A DNA stretch of 64,000 nucleotides, taken from contig JAJYYO010000008.1 in assembly GCA_021800795.1 (NCBI GenBank), positions 23,082-87,081 on the forward strand, given 5' to 3'. This DNA comes from Pseudomonadota bacterium. GTDB taxonomy: Bacteria; Pseudomonadota; Gammaproteobacteria; Burkholderiales; Gallionellaceae. Within the stretch, counting starts at the first letter, position 1. Each line of letters opens with the position of its first letter. The position numbers and the translations under genes were made by a program. This document shows, in pieces, positions 1 to 9,094 of this stretch. A model generated the notes under the pieces. That model saw nothing but the letters and a program-made list of their open reading frames with translations. It was not told the origin of the DNA and did no database searches.

Positions 1-319
1 ATTCAGCCAAACCTTGTTCTGACGTGAAGACAATGCAAACAGTCTTGTCTTCCTGACTGACGAACTCAACACCATGCTTATTGAGCTTGCTGAGGTCAAG
101 ACTACCTGAATAACTCAACTTGAGAACAAGATTTCCGTCTTCTGCTCCTGGCTGCGCTTTGGCAACTTGGGCTGCCCCTTTTAATGCAGCGCCCAGGAAT
201 TGTCCATGTGCAGCCGGATTGGGGCGGGAAACACCTCCAAAAGCACTTGGTTTTTTTGTACGTCGATCATTGATTAACAGCTCTTTTTCAATGCGAATAT
301 GCTCATAGACACCAGCCAT
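1..319 (-). CDS. N-terminal part of S8 (subtilisin-like) protease, IetS-like, cut by window edge
   Basis: An open frame starts at ATG 319 and runs off the left edge, giving about 106 residues without a stop. A purine-rich GGAGA lies just upstream and the gap to the preceding AAA+ gene is 17 nt, so the two are probably one transcript. The visible part (MAGVYEHIRIEKELL start, then SRPNPAAHGQFLGAAL) resembles the N-terminal extension of S8 peptidases that are encoded beside a small AAA+ ATPase. The catalytic Asp/His/Ser region would lie outside the window, so protease identity rests on the N-terminal pattern and on the neighbour. Such ATPase-subtilase pairs include the reported ietAS antiphage pair. 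Other proteins with this N-terminus cannot be excluded. Confidence 0.5.
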   Translation of the reverse strand, partial: MAGVYEHIRIEKELLINDRRTKKPSAFGGVSRPNPAAHGQFLGAALKGAAQVAKAQPGAEDGNLVLKLSYSGSLDLSKLNKHGVEFVSQEDKTVCIVFTSEQGLAE

Positions 320-336
320 GTACTCTCCAAATTTGA

Positions 337-1320
337 TTAATGAGCTGACCGCATTTCTCTTTCTTGAGCTTGAGACAGGTCTTTCATGGAAAGAAATTCC
401 TGATTGCGAAGAATCATGTGCTTGATTGCGCGACGTACAATTCGCTCGATATCCGCAGGACTCAGTCCTTTGAACATCTTCGCCAACTCCGGCGCATCAA
501 CTTCAAACTGTCGTCGCACCCCCCTCAGTTTCAATTGCAAAACCTGAGGCAACAATTCGGCGGCAGGTAGTGGAAACTCAAGTGTGTCGTCGAATCGCCG
601 CCACACGGCACTGTCCAATATCTGTTCATGATTGGTGGCAGCGATGAGCAGACTCTTCCCACGATAGGCATCCATCATTTGCAACACGGCATTGACTACA
701 CGCCGTAACTCGCCGTGTTCACTATTGTCAGCACGCTCCTTGCCCAAAGCATCAAACTCATCAAACAGGGCGACCACTGCATTCTGTTCGATAAAATCAA
801 AAACCTTGCGCAAATTCGCTGCTGTCTCGCCAAGGTAAGATGAGACCAATGTATCGATCCGCACAATGGCGAGAGGCAAATCCAATTCATACGCGATTAT
901 CTCGGCAGCCATGGTCTTGCCACACCCCGGGGGGCCGAAGAAAAGAATCTTGGATGAAGGCTGCAACCCATAAGTCCGAAGGATGTCTGCGCGACGATGC
1001 TCTTCCAGCACATCTTCGATGGCCGCAAGCGCCACCTTGGAAAGCACAAGCTCCTCCAACGAGCGTTGCGTCTGCCGAATGTCCAGCAAAGGCAATCCGC
1101 GCTCCTTGTCTGTTGGCAAGTTAGGCAGCAGGCGCGCGAGTGTGCTTGAAGTAACGGGCTTGGATTCGCCGTACAGAATTTGCTCCAGATCGTTGGCAAG
1201 CAAGTGATGTTGCTTCTGCCGTTCCTCTTCAATAATGGACTTCGATGCAGCCTTGAATGCCGCAATATCGCCGCCACTTCCTGCCCTGATTAATTGCCGT
1301 AGCACTTTAGCGCTCGCCAT
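337..1320 (-). CDS. AAA+ ATPase, partner of S8 protease (IetA-like)
   Basis: The product has 327 residues, with a helical N-terminal part (about 1-95) and one AAA+ module. Visible motifs are Walker A GPPGCGKT (129-136), a pore-loop-like segment SYLGETAANLR (161-171), Walker B VALFDEFD (183-190), sensor-1 region LIAATN and an arginine-finger region WRRFDD. This is the layout of classic AAA ATPases that remodel or gate a partner protein. The next gene downstream starts 17 nt later and looks like an S8 protease, which matches the two-gene ATPase/subtilase arrangement reported as ietAS. I infer that the ATPase controls the protease. The family call (AAA+) is secure; the defence role is inference from pairing and from the island-like surroundings. 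Confidence 0.85.
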   Translation of the reverse strand: MASAKVLRQLIRAGSGGDIAAFKAASKSIIEEERQKQHHLLANDLEQILYGESKPVTSSTLARLLPNLPTDKERGLPLLDIRQTQRSLEELVLSKVALAAIEDVLEEHRRADILRTYGLQPSSKILFFGPPGCGKTMAAEIIAYELDLPLAIVRIDTLVSSYLGETAANLRKVFDFIEQNAVVALFDEFDALGKERADNSEHGELRRVVNAVLQMMDAYRGKSLLIAATNHEQILDSAVWRRFDDTLEFPLPAAELLPQVLQLKLRGVRRQFEVDAPELAKMFKGLSPADIERIVRRAIKHMILRNQEFLSMKDLSQAQEREMRSAH

Positions 1321-1392
1321 GATGTTCTCCCCAATGTCCGCGATTTTACTCTACTGACAGGCTCATAAGATGAGTCTGTTGAATCCTCAGTG

Positions 1393-1557
1393 CTATGTTT
1401 GTTTGCTGTTTTCAAGGGCGAGCAAGCTCAACCCCTCAATCTCCTGCAACGATTTCCCGCTATCACCTGCAAGTCGCCATAAATCCCGACCGTCACGCCC
1501 ATCACAAGCTCGATCTGTTCTTCACGCTTGGCCCATTGCCTCATGATGGCCTTGCCC
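1393..1557 (-). pseudogene. 3' remnant of a DUF2130-type gene, frameshifted
   Basis: On the minus strand one frame reads QEGKAIMRQWAKREEQIELV followed by MGVTVGIYGDLQVIAG. The neighbouring frame then continues GKSLQEIEGLSLLALENSK to a TAG at 1393-1395. Together these resemble the C-terminal end of DUF2130 proteins (as I remember the family), broken by loss of one base near 1450. Upstream in the same frame a stop codon follows within a few codons, so only the tail is left. DUF2130 genes are often found among restriction and defence genes, which fits the methyltransferase relic next door. No function is expected from this fragment. Confidence 0.5.
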
Positions 1558-1582
1558 TCCTGCTAAAATGATCAACTCATGC

Positions 1583-1954
1583 TTAAAGAACTGCTTCCAG
1601 CCCTTTGCACTCCAGGAGATTGAGCAACTTTAACGACAGCCAGATCGAATGCTCCACCCCGTCGTCGTAATGGGTGAATGCGCTGCCGGTGTTGTACGGC
1701 GGATCAATAAACACGCACTTCACCTTCCCCGCGTACTTCGCCTCCAAAGCCTTCAACGCCAGCAGGTTGTCGCCGAAAATGAGCTGGTTGTCGAAAATAT
1801 CTTCCCTCACCCCTTTCCCCTCTCCCAGAGGGCGAGGGGGATGTCTGAATTTCGCGTAATAAGATTTTGCCGGGTCTTCCAGCAAAATGCGCGGCTCCAG
1901 CTTGGGCCGGTTCTCCTTACCGATCCAGGTGAGTTCTAGTTTTTGTTTTTTCAC
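1583..1954 (-). pseudogene. truncated N6-adenine DNA methyltransferase (Mod-like), N-terminal fragment
   Basis: The frame encodes only 123 residues, while Mod-type DNA methyltransferases are several times longer. It keeps the usual start (LTWIGKENRP), the AdoMet-binding region (LIFGDNLLALKALE) and the catalytic motif DPPYNTGS, then runs SFTHYDDG-like sequence into WLSLKLLNLL and ends at a stop. The target-recognition and C-terminal parts are gone, and no Res helicase-nuclease gene follows, so no working type III restriction system remains. A GC-rich palindromic repeat at 1804-1843 is inserted in frame and adds about 13-15 residues (PPRPLGEGKGVRE) between the N-terminus and the AdoMet motif. 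Very likely a dead relic. Confidence 0.75.
1804..1843. repeat. dispersed GC-rich palindromic repeat, copy A (inside Mod relic)
   Basis: The unit begins CCCTCACCCC and contains a hairpin CCCCTCTCCC-AGA-GGGCGAGGGG with one mismatch. Its reverse complement is nearly identical to copy C at 61524-61559, and copy B at 4870-4914 is a more diverged relative. It lies in frame inside the Mod-like fragment. Confidence 0.7.
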
Positions 1955-1988
1955 TTAGCCTGCACCTCTGTCAAATCAGCAACCACAA

Positions 1989-3728
1989 TCACTTATCGTC
2001 TCCCTTCGGCTTGGCTCGTTCAGCAATCGCAATGATGGCATCCAGCTTTTCAGTTACCTCGGAGTCAATCTGCTGTTTTGATAAAAAGCCTGTGAGCAAA
2101 TGGTAATCACGCTTGCGGAAAGACAATGGCAATTTCATCTCTTTGAAAAAGACTCTGAAAATACGATCCAGAACTTCGTCCGTGGCTTTTACATCGGGCG
2201 ACCAAGGGGATTTTTCGTCAATCTCCAGCAGGTGTGTCACTTCGGCAACCGCCTTTTCCATTGCCTGCTGACGGTTGTCGCGCTCGGCCAGTCCAAAGAG
2301 GTCATCCTCCACATCATGCACAGCCCACGCATACAAGACTTCTGGTGTGCAGAAATAATTTTCGATTTCCCTCTTTTTCCACATGACTTCATTGAGGCTT
2401 TCGCTTGACTGAAGCTGGCGGTCAAGGCGGTCAAATATGGCAATGCCCACCAAGTCATTTTTTGCTTCGCGCAATCCGTTGAAGTGGACGCGTGACTTTT
2501 GAGGCAAGTTGGTTGAGACATAGTGAACAAATGGCATTTCCAGATAGCCTTGAGCAGGATGATCCAAAATTCTGGCGAACGCCTTGAGAATCGCAAGGTC
2601 TGTTGAATCTTCAACATACAGCACCCATCCAGTTTGCTCTGCCTCATAGTATTGATCCCAGCCCAAGTCTGTCAGGGCTTTCATCACTTGGCTGCCACGG
2701 TCATTCAGCAGGTGCGGCTTGCCAACGAATGCAACCACTGTGCCGCGATTTGCAGCCTCGTTAAGGACCACCTCAGAGTGACTGGCTGCGATAATCTGCG
2801 AGCCTTTTTCTTCAGCAAGGTCGTTAATCAGTTGGTAAGTCTGGCGTTGGCGCAACACCTCAAGGTGTGCATCCGGTTCATCCAGCAGTAACACTGTACG
2901 GGGGTTTGCATAAAGGTGTGCAAGAATCAGCAAGGTTTGCTGCAAGCCCCTTCCAGAAGATGAAAGGTCAAGACGCACGCCTGATTGCTCCTCATATTCC
3001 ATGACAATCTCCGCACGCTCTGCAATAAACTTTGGATCGCGCAGTTTCACCCCGAACAGGCTGAATAGCTGCGCCTTCAGAGCAATCCAGTCTTCGGATG
3101 GTTTGGTAGCGTCTGCCTCTGGCCAGCAAACCTGATGACAGAGGTTACGCAGCACTTGTGCCGTCTGTCCTTGACCTATCAATACTTGAATTTCTCCCGG
3201 CTGCTTGAAAAATTCCCGGTCGATCAGCCCAGACATAGGCGGCAATAATGCCACCTTTGCCCTGGTGGCCAATTCTGGAATAACCATCCTGTCTGGTTTT
3301 TCAAGGTCATTTAGCCGGAGTGGTCGGCAATAAAAAGATTCCTCGTTTGCATAATCGAATTCCAGCCCACATGACCATGCCTGGTCGTTAGTAATACCTT
3401 CAACCAGAATGTCAATGCGGATATTTTGAGTTTTTGGCTTTCCTTCTTGTCGCTCTACATTGCGGACATGGAGGTTACGCCAAAGAAGATTGGCAACAGG
3501 GACGGGAAGTGCCACCATATCACGCCGGTTAATCGCAACACCTTGTGCTGTAGATTTACCCTGGCGTTTTTCAGTCCAGCGACGCAGTCCAAGCTCCCAG
3601 AGCGCGAGTGCCTGAAGTGCGGTTGTTTTGCCGGAATTGTTCGGACCGATAAATACAACAGACTTTCCCAAGTCAATTTCGGCATCCTCAAAACGCTTAA
3701 AATTCTTAATGGTTAATTTAGTTAACAT
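1989..3728 (-). CDS. OLD-family-like AAA ATPase with C-terminal TOPRIM domain
   Basis: The product has 579 residues. The N-terminal half is an SMC/RecF-type ABC ATPase: LTIKNFKRFEDAEI start, Walker A GPNNSGKTT (28-36), a signature-like SSSGRGLQQTLL, Walker B TVLLLDEPDAHLE and a switch histidine in IIAASHSEVV. The C-terminal half shows TOPRIM-like acidic motifs: YVEDSTDLAIL, then GIAIFDRLD, then KKREIENYF. This matches OLD-family ATPase-nucleases, which bind ATP and cut DNA. It lies 42 nt downstream of the WYL-like gene and 34 nt upstream of the Mod relic, on the same strand. I infer a nuclease within a defence-type operon with the SNF2 helicase; no family member with exactly this operon was recognised with certainty. 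Confidence 0.75.
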   Translation of the reverse strand: MLTKLTIKNFKRFEDAEIDLGKSVVFIGPNNSGKTTALQALALWELGLRRWTEKRQGKSTAQGVAINRRDMVALPVPVANLLWRNLHVRNVERQEGKPKTQNIRIDILVEGITNDQAWSCGLEFDYANEESFYCRPLRLNDLEKPDRMVIPELATRAKVALLPPMSGLIDREFFKQPGEIQVLIGQGQTAQVLRNLCHQVCWPEADATKPSEDWIALKAQLFSLFGVKLRDPKFIAERAEIVMEYEEQSGVRLDLSSSGRGLQQTLLILAHLYANPRTVLLLDEPDAHLEVLRQRQTYQLINDLAEEKGSQIIAASHSEVVLNEAANRGTVVAFVGKPHLLNDRGSQVMKALTDLGWDQYYEAEQTGWVLYVEDSTDLAILKAFARILDHPAQGYLEMPFVHYVSTNLPQKSRVHFNGLREAKNDLVGIAIFDRLDRQLQSSESLNEVMWKKREIENYFCTPEVLYAWAVHDVEDDLFGLAERDNRQQAMEKAVAEVTHLLEIDEKSPWSPDVKATDEVLDRIFRVFFKEMKLPLSFRKRDYHLLTGFLSKQQIDSEVTEKLDAIIAIAERAKPKGDDK

Positions 3729-3770
3729 TCTTATTCCATTCGTTACATATGGCGAGCAAACTCAATTCGC

Positions 3771-4067
3771 CTATTCCACGACCAAAATCTGTTTATCCCA
3801 ATGGCTGTGCCTGCCTGAAGGGAAACTACGGCGTCCCGAAAAAGTCTCGTCCAATATCTGCAAATTTTGCATCGCAGATATTCTAAAACGCCGCCATTCC
3901 GGAATTATTCCGCTACTACTGCTTCCACGTATCTGATAACCAAGTAATTGTCGTGCGCCTTCATTAATTCCATATATATGCGGTTCCACTATTCGAGTGT
4001 GTCCGCTGTATGTAAACGAAATTACTTTCTTTTCCTTGATTGCCGAGATAACTTGGCTCTCCATCAT
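3771..4067 (-). CDS. small WYL-domain-like protein
   Basis: This 98-residue protein begins at an ATG overlapping the helicase stop codon (ATGA at 4064-4067), so translation is probably coupled. A longer start 4 codons upstream is also open. The pattern I..KKVISFTYSGHTRIVEPHIYG, then LLGYQIRG and WRRFRISAMQNLQIL resembles the core of WYL domains, which bind ligands or nucleic acid and occur as regulators in CRISPR, BREX and CBASS loci. No helix-turn-helix is present, so a sensor or accessory role is more likely than DNA-binding repression. The call rests on pattern only. Confidence 0.6.
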   Translation of the reverse strand: MMESQVISAIKEKKVISFTYSGHTRIVEPHIYGINEGARQLLGYQIRGSSSSGIIPEWRRFRISAMQNLQILDETFSGRRSFPSGRHSHWDKQILVVE

Positions 4068-7036
4068 GCGACTTCCCATTCACAGGCAAACAAAGGCAGC
4101 ACAACCACTTGCTGCGACAACTGCTTTTCAAGTTCATCAATTAGATTATCACGTCGGGACTGTATCTCATCCTGTCGCTGAAACAATTCCCGCCGCTTGC
4201 GATCCCGATTTGCTTCAAGGTCGCGCTGTTCCTTTTGCACTGCCAGTTTTTCAGCAAGGGTTGCAGCACCCTTGCTCCTGGTGCGTGCTTCCTTGATCTG
4301 GCGGTCGAGCTCCTTGATTTCCCGCTCCAGACCAATTTTCAAATCATCTGCCCACGAATCCAACTTCTCAGTTTCCTGCGCAAAAAAACTCAGATTGCGC
4401 GTTTCAAGGTTGCTCAGGATACGCGATTTTTGCCTGCTTATTTCTGTTTCCAGTAACGCTGGGACGATCACGTTAGCAGCAGCAAAGTCTAGCTGATTGG
4501 CATTCAACAATGCGGCTTGCAGGCGCGGCAGAGCCTCCGCATGGCCTGGCATCATCAGCAAACGTTCAGTTATATCCTGATCATGGATATTGCCATCCGA
4601 ATCTATCGCAGCTAGAAGCATGTGCTCTTCTGACACGCCTAACGATAGAACCCTCAGCTTTTGTACCAGCAACACACCTGAGCTGCCGCGCATGCCTTCA
4701 ATGACAGAAACCTTCGAACCATAAGCGTCATAATCAAGTATTAACTTGCTAGGCTGCAATACCTGTCGCTGCGCCTGCTCAATCAACGACTGTGCCAACG
4801 GATGCGCCAAGCGGTAGATGTGTGCCTCTTCGCTGCGGCGCGGTAGCTCATAACGACCCAGCGGGATTTGCCCTCCCTCTCCCCCAGCCCCTCCCCCGTC
4901 TGAGTGGGAGGGGAGAAAAGCAGGCAAACTGTTCAGGTTAAACCCAGTATCATCCTCGTCAAAATCGGCGTGACCATCCAATGCAGCGCGGGTAAATCGT
5001 ATCAGCAACCGCTCAAGACGACCCAGTGACGCGCGCGCATCCTGATTTCGCAAACGCAACCGTTCCTGCACATCTTCATCAAAGTTTTCAAGTAACGATT
5101 TGCGCGCATTGATCATCGCGTCGCTGATCTCACCCGCCAAATCCAACTGGAGTTGCTGAAATGCGGTATGAATCGCCTCAGGGTGGCGGCAGGTTTGATA
5201 TATTTCGGCGATGCGACGCTCAAAATCTACGCCAGATTCAACTGCACCCAGCACTTCATCGCTGGCACCGAATACGCCATCAAAAAGCTGGAATTTCTGT
5301 GCCAGCAATTCGTAAACGCGCTTGTCGGCTTCATTGTCGCGATTCAAAAAATTCACGACAACGACATCGTGCTTCTGCCCATAACGATGGCATCGACCGA
5401 TACGCTGTTCAATACGCTGCGGATTCCACGGCAAGTCATAGTTGATAACCATCGAGCAGAACTGAAGATTGATACCTTCCGCGCCTGCTTCGGTCGCGAT
5501 CATAATCGAGCCTTGTTCACGGAAGTAATCAACCAGTGCAGCTCTCGTGTCTGCCGAGCGAGATCCTGTTATCCGGTCTGTACCCTCATGGCGTTTCAAC
5601 CATTCAGTGTAAATCTGACGCGATCCCTGGTCGGTATTCGTTCCATTGAACAAAACGACACCGGGTGTGCCTGCACCAAACTCCGGCGTATTCGCGAGTA
5701 ATTCCAGCAAATAGGATTGAGTGCGTCTGGATTCTGTAAAGATGATGGCTTTTTTGGCGGCACCCAATTCTTCCAGTTTTTTAAATGCTACCTTCAATGC
5801 TTGCAGCAGCGCCATTCCTTTGGCATTTTCTGTAATCGACACAGCCAAATTACGGAAGGATTCAAGTTCAGCGATTTCATCCTTTATCGCGCCAATCTCG
5901 CTTTGAGTCTTGGCAAGCGTGTTGTCTGGGACGCTAGCATCCATTTCATCGGTTAGCTCGTCCAGCGTCTCGAAATCCTGATCCAGCGCTTCGGCAAGAT
6001 CAATACTTGCCGACTTATCATCCAGCATCTGGGTAAGGCGCTTGATCAACGTCTCCAGTGCACCCGCGATGGCAAACGTGGAAGAAGCCAACAGCTTGCG
6101 CAGCACCAGCGTGATGAGTTGCCGCTGACTGTTCGGTAAAGCAAAAAGTGCATCACGTTGCAGGTACTCGGAAACATCGTTATACAGCCTAGTTTCATTG
6201 GGGCCGGGAATGAATTCCTGCAACAGGGGAATGCGCCGCGTATATTTCACGTAGGCTTCCACCTGGCGACGCAGCGTGCGTTTGCAGATCGGCTGGATGC
6301 GGCTCTTTAACGCATCGAAGCTGGCAGTATCTTTGAGCTGGCCGAACTGGGTCTTGAAGCTGTCCAGATCACCGAAAACCCGTTCATCGACAAAACTGAC
6401 CAGTCCATATAGTTCCAGAAGCGAATTTTGTAGCGGCGTAGCGGTAAGCAAAACCTTAGGGGCGGTTAACAGCGCCTCACGCAATGTGTTCGCGGTCTTG
6501 TTTTCCGGCTTGTAAACATTGCGCAGGCGGTGAGCTTCGTCGATTACCACCAAATCCCACGGTACAGATTGAACTTCACGGGCTTTGCCGGCAGCGAACT
6601 GGTATGAACAGATTAGCGCTGTCGCGGCTTCAAACGGGTTATTTATCCCATCCTTGATAGCTTGCTTATAGGACTTGGCTTCGAAAATGCCGGCAGCAAT
6701 ACCGAACTTGTCAGCCAGCTCCTGATGCCACTGTTTACGCAAGTTCGCTGGCACAATGATCAGAATGCGACGTTTCCGCTCTGCCCAACGCTGTGCAATC
6801 AGCAATCCTGCCTCGATGGTTTTTCCCAGCCCCACTTCGTCAGCCAGAATCACGCCCTTGGAAAGCGGGTTGCTCGTGGCGAACAGTGCCGCATCAATCT
6901 GGTGTGGATTCAAATCGACCTGTGCATCCAGCAGAGCCCCAGCCATGCTGTCCATGGAATCGGATGCAGCCCGAAGGGTTAGCTGGTGTGCAAAATAAGC
7001 TGATTGGTGTGCGCTGTATTGAGACGTGCTGGTCAT
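4064..7036 (-). CDS. SNF2/HepA-type DEAH helicase-translocase
   Basis: The product has 990 residues and a full SNF2 core: motif I ILADEVGLGKTIEAG (residues 64-78), motif II DEAH (166-169), motif III LLTATPLQN (197-204), then in the C-terminal lobe IATEAGAEGINLQF and QRIGRCHRYGQ. The region after about residue 700 is charged and predicted coiled coil (residues about 860-980). A palindromic repeat (4870-4914) has inserted in frame and encodes the Gly-rich stretch SDGGGAGGEGGQ. SNF2 proteins move along duplex DNA; in accessory loci they are often defence components. It opens the operon helicase-WYL-OLD-(Mod relic). It is not an obvious ZorD or DrmD, as it lacks their extra domains as far as I can tell. 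Confidence 0.85.
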   Translation of the reverse strand: MTSTSQYSAHQSAYFAHQLTLRAASDSMDSMAGALLDAQVDLNPHQIDAALFATSNPLSKGVILADEVGLGKTIEAGLLIAQRWAERKRRILIIVPANLRKQWHQELADKFGIAAGIFEAKSYKQAIKDGINNPFEAATALICSYQFAAGKAREVQSVPWDLVVIDEAHRLRNVYKPENKTANTLREALLTAPKVLLTATPLQNSLLELYGLVSFVDERVFGDLDSFKTQFGQLKDTASFDALKSRIQPICKRTLRRQVEAYVKYTRRIPLLQEFIPGPNETRLYNDVSEYLQRDALFALPNSQRQLITLVLRKLLASSTFAIAGALETLIKRLTQMLDDKSASIDLAEALDQDFETLDELTDEMDASVPDNTLAKTQSEIGAIKDEIAELESFRNLAVSITENAKGMALLQALKVAFKKLEELGAAKKAIIFTESRRTQSYLLELLANTPEFGAGTPGVVLFNGTNTDQGSRQIYTEWLKRHEGTDRITGSRSADTRAALVDYFREQGSIMIATEAGAEGINLQFCSMVINYDLPWNPQRIEQRIGRCHRYGQKHDVVVVNFLNRDNEADKRVYELLAQKFQLFDGVFGASDEVLGAVESGVDFERRIAEIYQTCRHPEAIHTAFQQLQLDLAGEISDAMINARKSLLENFDEDVQERLRLRNQDARASLGRLERLLIRFTRAALDGHADFDEDDTGFNLNSLPAFLPSHSDGGGAGGEGGQIPLGRYELPRRSEEAHIYRLAHPLAQSLIEQAQRQVLQPSKLILDYDAYGSKVSVIEGMRGSSGVLLVQKLRVLSLGVSEEHMLLAAIDSDGNIHDQDITERLLMMPGHAEALPRLQAALLNANQLDFAAANVIVPALLETEISRQKSRILSNLETRNLSFFAQETEKLDSWADDLKIGLEREIKELDRQIKEARTRSKGAATLAEKLAVQKEQRDLEANRDRKRRELFQRQDEIQSRRDNLIDELEKQLSQQVVVLPLFACEWEVA
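4870..4914. repeat. dispersed GC-rich palindromic repeat, copy B (inside helicase gene)
   Basis: The copy contains a perfect 8-bp hairpin, CCCCTCCC (4888-4895) with GGGAGGGG (4906-4913), and shares the CCCTCnCCCC-type arms of copies A and C. It keeps the helicase frame open. Confidence 0.6.
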
Positions 7037-7157
7037 TATCTGCCGTTGATATGCGCTTTATACAATGCGTGAGAGTGTCGCATCAAAGCCTCTGCATGTC
7101 TATTGATAGCCCCAAAGCTGTTAGCTCACAAATCACTGCTGCGGCACTAAGGGGAAT

Positions 7158-8312
7158 TTATGCAGACGGCAGATACGGCAGGATGGCTGCTGCGGCCTTC
7201 TGCGCGGTGTTCTGCCGCAAGGTTTTATGCAATTCATCAAAGGTTGCTTCGAGCTCTGCCACCGCATCCTGATCGTTCAGCAAATTGAGCAGCGCCTGTG
7301 CCAGATTTTCCGGCGTCGCATCCGTTTGCATCAGTTCGGGCACGACAAAACGGCCGCACAAAATATTGGGCAGGCCGAAATAGGGAAGATAGCTTTTGCG
7401 CTTCATCATCCGCCAGGTCAGCTTATTCAGGCGATAGGTAATGACCATGGGCCGTTTGAGCAAGGCGCATTCAAGCGTCGCCGTGCCGGACGCGACCAGC
7501 ACCATATCGGCTGCGATCATCGCGTCCTGTGCATGACCGAACAACAGAAAAAAAGGCAATTCCTCCGCCTTGCAGTCGTAAACAGCCTGCTCGAAGATTG
7601 TTCGCGTTTCACGGCTCACCAGCGGCACCAGAAAACGCGCATCCGGTACTTCCTGCAGGATCAGCCTGGCCGTTTCAATATACAGCGCGGCAAGCTGCCT
7701 GACCTCGGACTGACGACTGCCGGGCAGAAAGGCAAAAACCTTCACCTGCAGCGGAATGCGCATCGTCTCGCGCATCCGGTCACGATCGGGCCTCTGGGGC
7801 AACAGGTCGGCTAACGGATGCCCGACATAATCGACCGGCACCCCTGCATCCCGGTAAATTTTCGGCTCGTGCGGAAACAGCGCGAGCATGCGAGTCACGG
7901 CCCGCTTGATCTTCCTGATGCGTTCGCCGCGCCACGCCCATATCGACGGGCTGACGAAATGAATGGCAGGAATGCCATGCCGCTTGAGTGCCAGTTCCAG
8001 ATCGAAATTGAAGTCGGGCGCATCCACTCCGATAAACAAGGCCGGGGGGTTATCTAAAAAATACCTGCGCAGTTTGCGGCGGATACCGGTGATTTCCCGA
8101 TAATGGCGCAGCACCTCGATGTAGCCGAATACCGCCAGTTTTTCCATGGGGAACAGCACCTGCATGCCGGCCGACTGCATTTTTGGACCACCGATACCTA
8201 CAAACTCGACTTCCGGCCGGACAGCCCTGATCGCCGCCATCAGATGACTGGCGAGCGCATCGCCCGATGCTTCGCCCGCGACTATGCCGATTACAATTTT
8301 TTTCTGAACCAT
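7158..8312 (-). CDS. lpxB: lipid-A-disaccharide synthase
   Basis: LpxB joins UDP-2,3-diacylglucosamine and lipid X to make the tetraacyl disaccharide 1-phosphate of lipid A at the inner membrane. The 384-residue length and the family landmarks are present: IVAGEASGDALASHLM at the N-terminus, FVGIGGPKMQ, FVSPSIWAW, FLPGSRQSEV and, near the C-terminus, VASGTATLECALL. It is the last gene of the long envelope operon, starting 11 nt after lpxA. The next gene downstream on this strand is the SNF2 helicase of the accessory island, after 121 nt without a recognisable terminator, so the island begins directly behind lpxB. Confidence 0.97.
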   Translation of the reverse strand: MVQKKIVIGIVAGEASGDALASHLMAAIRAVRPEVEFVGIGGPKMQSAGMQVLFPMEKLAVFGYIEVLRHYREITGIRRKLRRYFLDNPPALFIGVDAPDFNFDLELALKRHGIPAIHFVSPSIWAWRGERIRKIKRAVTRMLALFPHEPKIYRDAGVPVDYVGHPLADLLPQRPDRDRMRETMRIPLQVKVFAFLPGSRQSEVRQLAALYIETARLILQEVPDARFLVPLVSRETRTIFEQAVYDCKAEELPFFLLFGHAQDAMIAADMVLVASGTATLECALLKRPMVITYRLNKLTWRMMKRKSYLPYFGLPNILCGRFVVPELMQTDATPENLAQALLNLLNDQDAVAELEATFDELHKTLRQNTAQKAAAAILPYLPSA

Positions 8313-8323
8313 GTAAGAGCCTG

Positions 8324-9094
8324 TCAGCGAACGATGCCGCGTTCCGAATTAGCCAGAAAATCGGCCAGCGGCTGTAACTCGGCATGCTCTGCGAGTTGCT
8401 GCCCGATGGCGGCTTTGGCGTCATTCAGGCTTAATCCGGATTTATACAGTGTCTTGTAGGCGCGCTTGATCGCCATGATGGATGCACTGGAATAGCCGCG
8501 CCGCTTCAGCCCTTCCGAATTGATGCCATGCGGCGCGGCGGGGTTGCCGGATACCAGCATATAGGTCGGCACGTCCTGCAACAGAATGGTGCCCATGCCG
8601 GTGATGATGTGCGCGCCGATGCGGACGAACTGATGCACCACGGTAAAACCGCCCAGAATCGCGTAATCGCCGACTTCGACGTGACCAGCCAGTTGCGCAT
8701 TGTTTGCAAAGATGGTGTGATTTCCGATCCGGCAATCGTGCGCCAGATGCACATAAGCCATGATCCAGTTGTGATTGCCCAGGCGCGTCACGCCGACATC
8801 CTGGGCAGTCCCCAGGTTGAAGGTGCAGAATTCCCGGATGGTGTTGTGATCGCCGATTTCAAGGCGCGTCGGTTCGTTCGCATATTTTTTGTCCTGCGGT
8901 ATTTCACCCAGCGAACAGAACTGAAAAATACGATTGTGCTCGCCGATGCGCGTATGGCCGTTAATGACCACATGCGGACCTATAACCGTACCCGTGCCGA
9001 TCTCGACATGCTCACCGATGATCGAATACGCACCCACCTCCACATCGGCGGCGAGTCTGGCGTCCGGATGAACTATAGCGGTTGTGTGTATCAT
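8324..9094 (-). CDS. lpxA: UDP-N-acetylglucosamine acyltransferase
   Basis: LpxA puts the first 3-hydroxyacyl chain on UDP-GlcNAc in lipid A synthesis. The protein (256 residues from this start) is built of left-handed beta-helix hexapeptide repeats, seen as repeated [IV]G-containing hexads, and carries the catalytic-region histidine in [10 protein letters not shown]. The ATG at 9094 gives the family start [12 protein letters not shown] and shares one base with the fabZ stop (TGATG), so a longer reading that starts eight codons earlier is not needed. The lpxD-fabZ-lpxA-lpxB order is the usual one. Confidence 0.96.
   Translation of the reverse strand: MIHTTAIVHPDARLAADVEVGAYSIIGEHVEIGTGTVIGPHVVINGHTRIGEHNRIFQFCSLGEIPQDKKYANEPTRLEIGDHNTIREFCTFNLGTAQDVGVTRLGNHNWIMAYVHLAHDCRIGNHTIFANNAQLAGHVEVGDYAILGGFTVVHQFVRIGAHIITGMGTILLQDVPTYMLVSGNPAAPHGINSEGLKRRGYSSASIMAIKRAYKTLYKSGLSLNDAKAAIGQQLAEHAELQPLADFLANSERGIVR

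Noticed and set aside
4064..7036. SNF2 helicase as the missing ZorD of the Zorya-like operon
   Set aside because: It lies over 50 kb away inside its own operon and shows a HepA-like layout without ZorD features that I can recognise.
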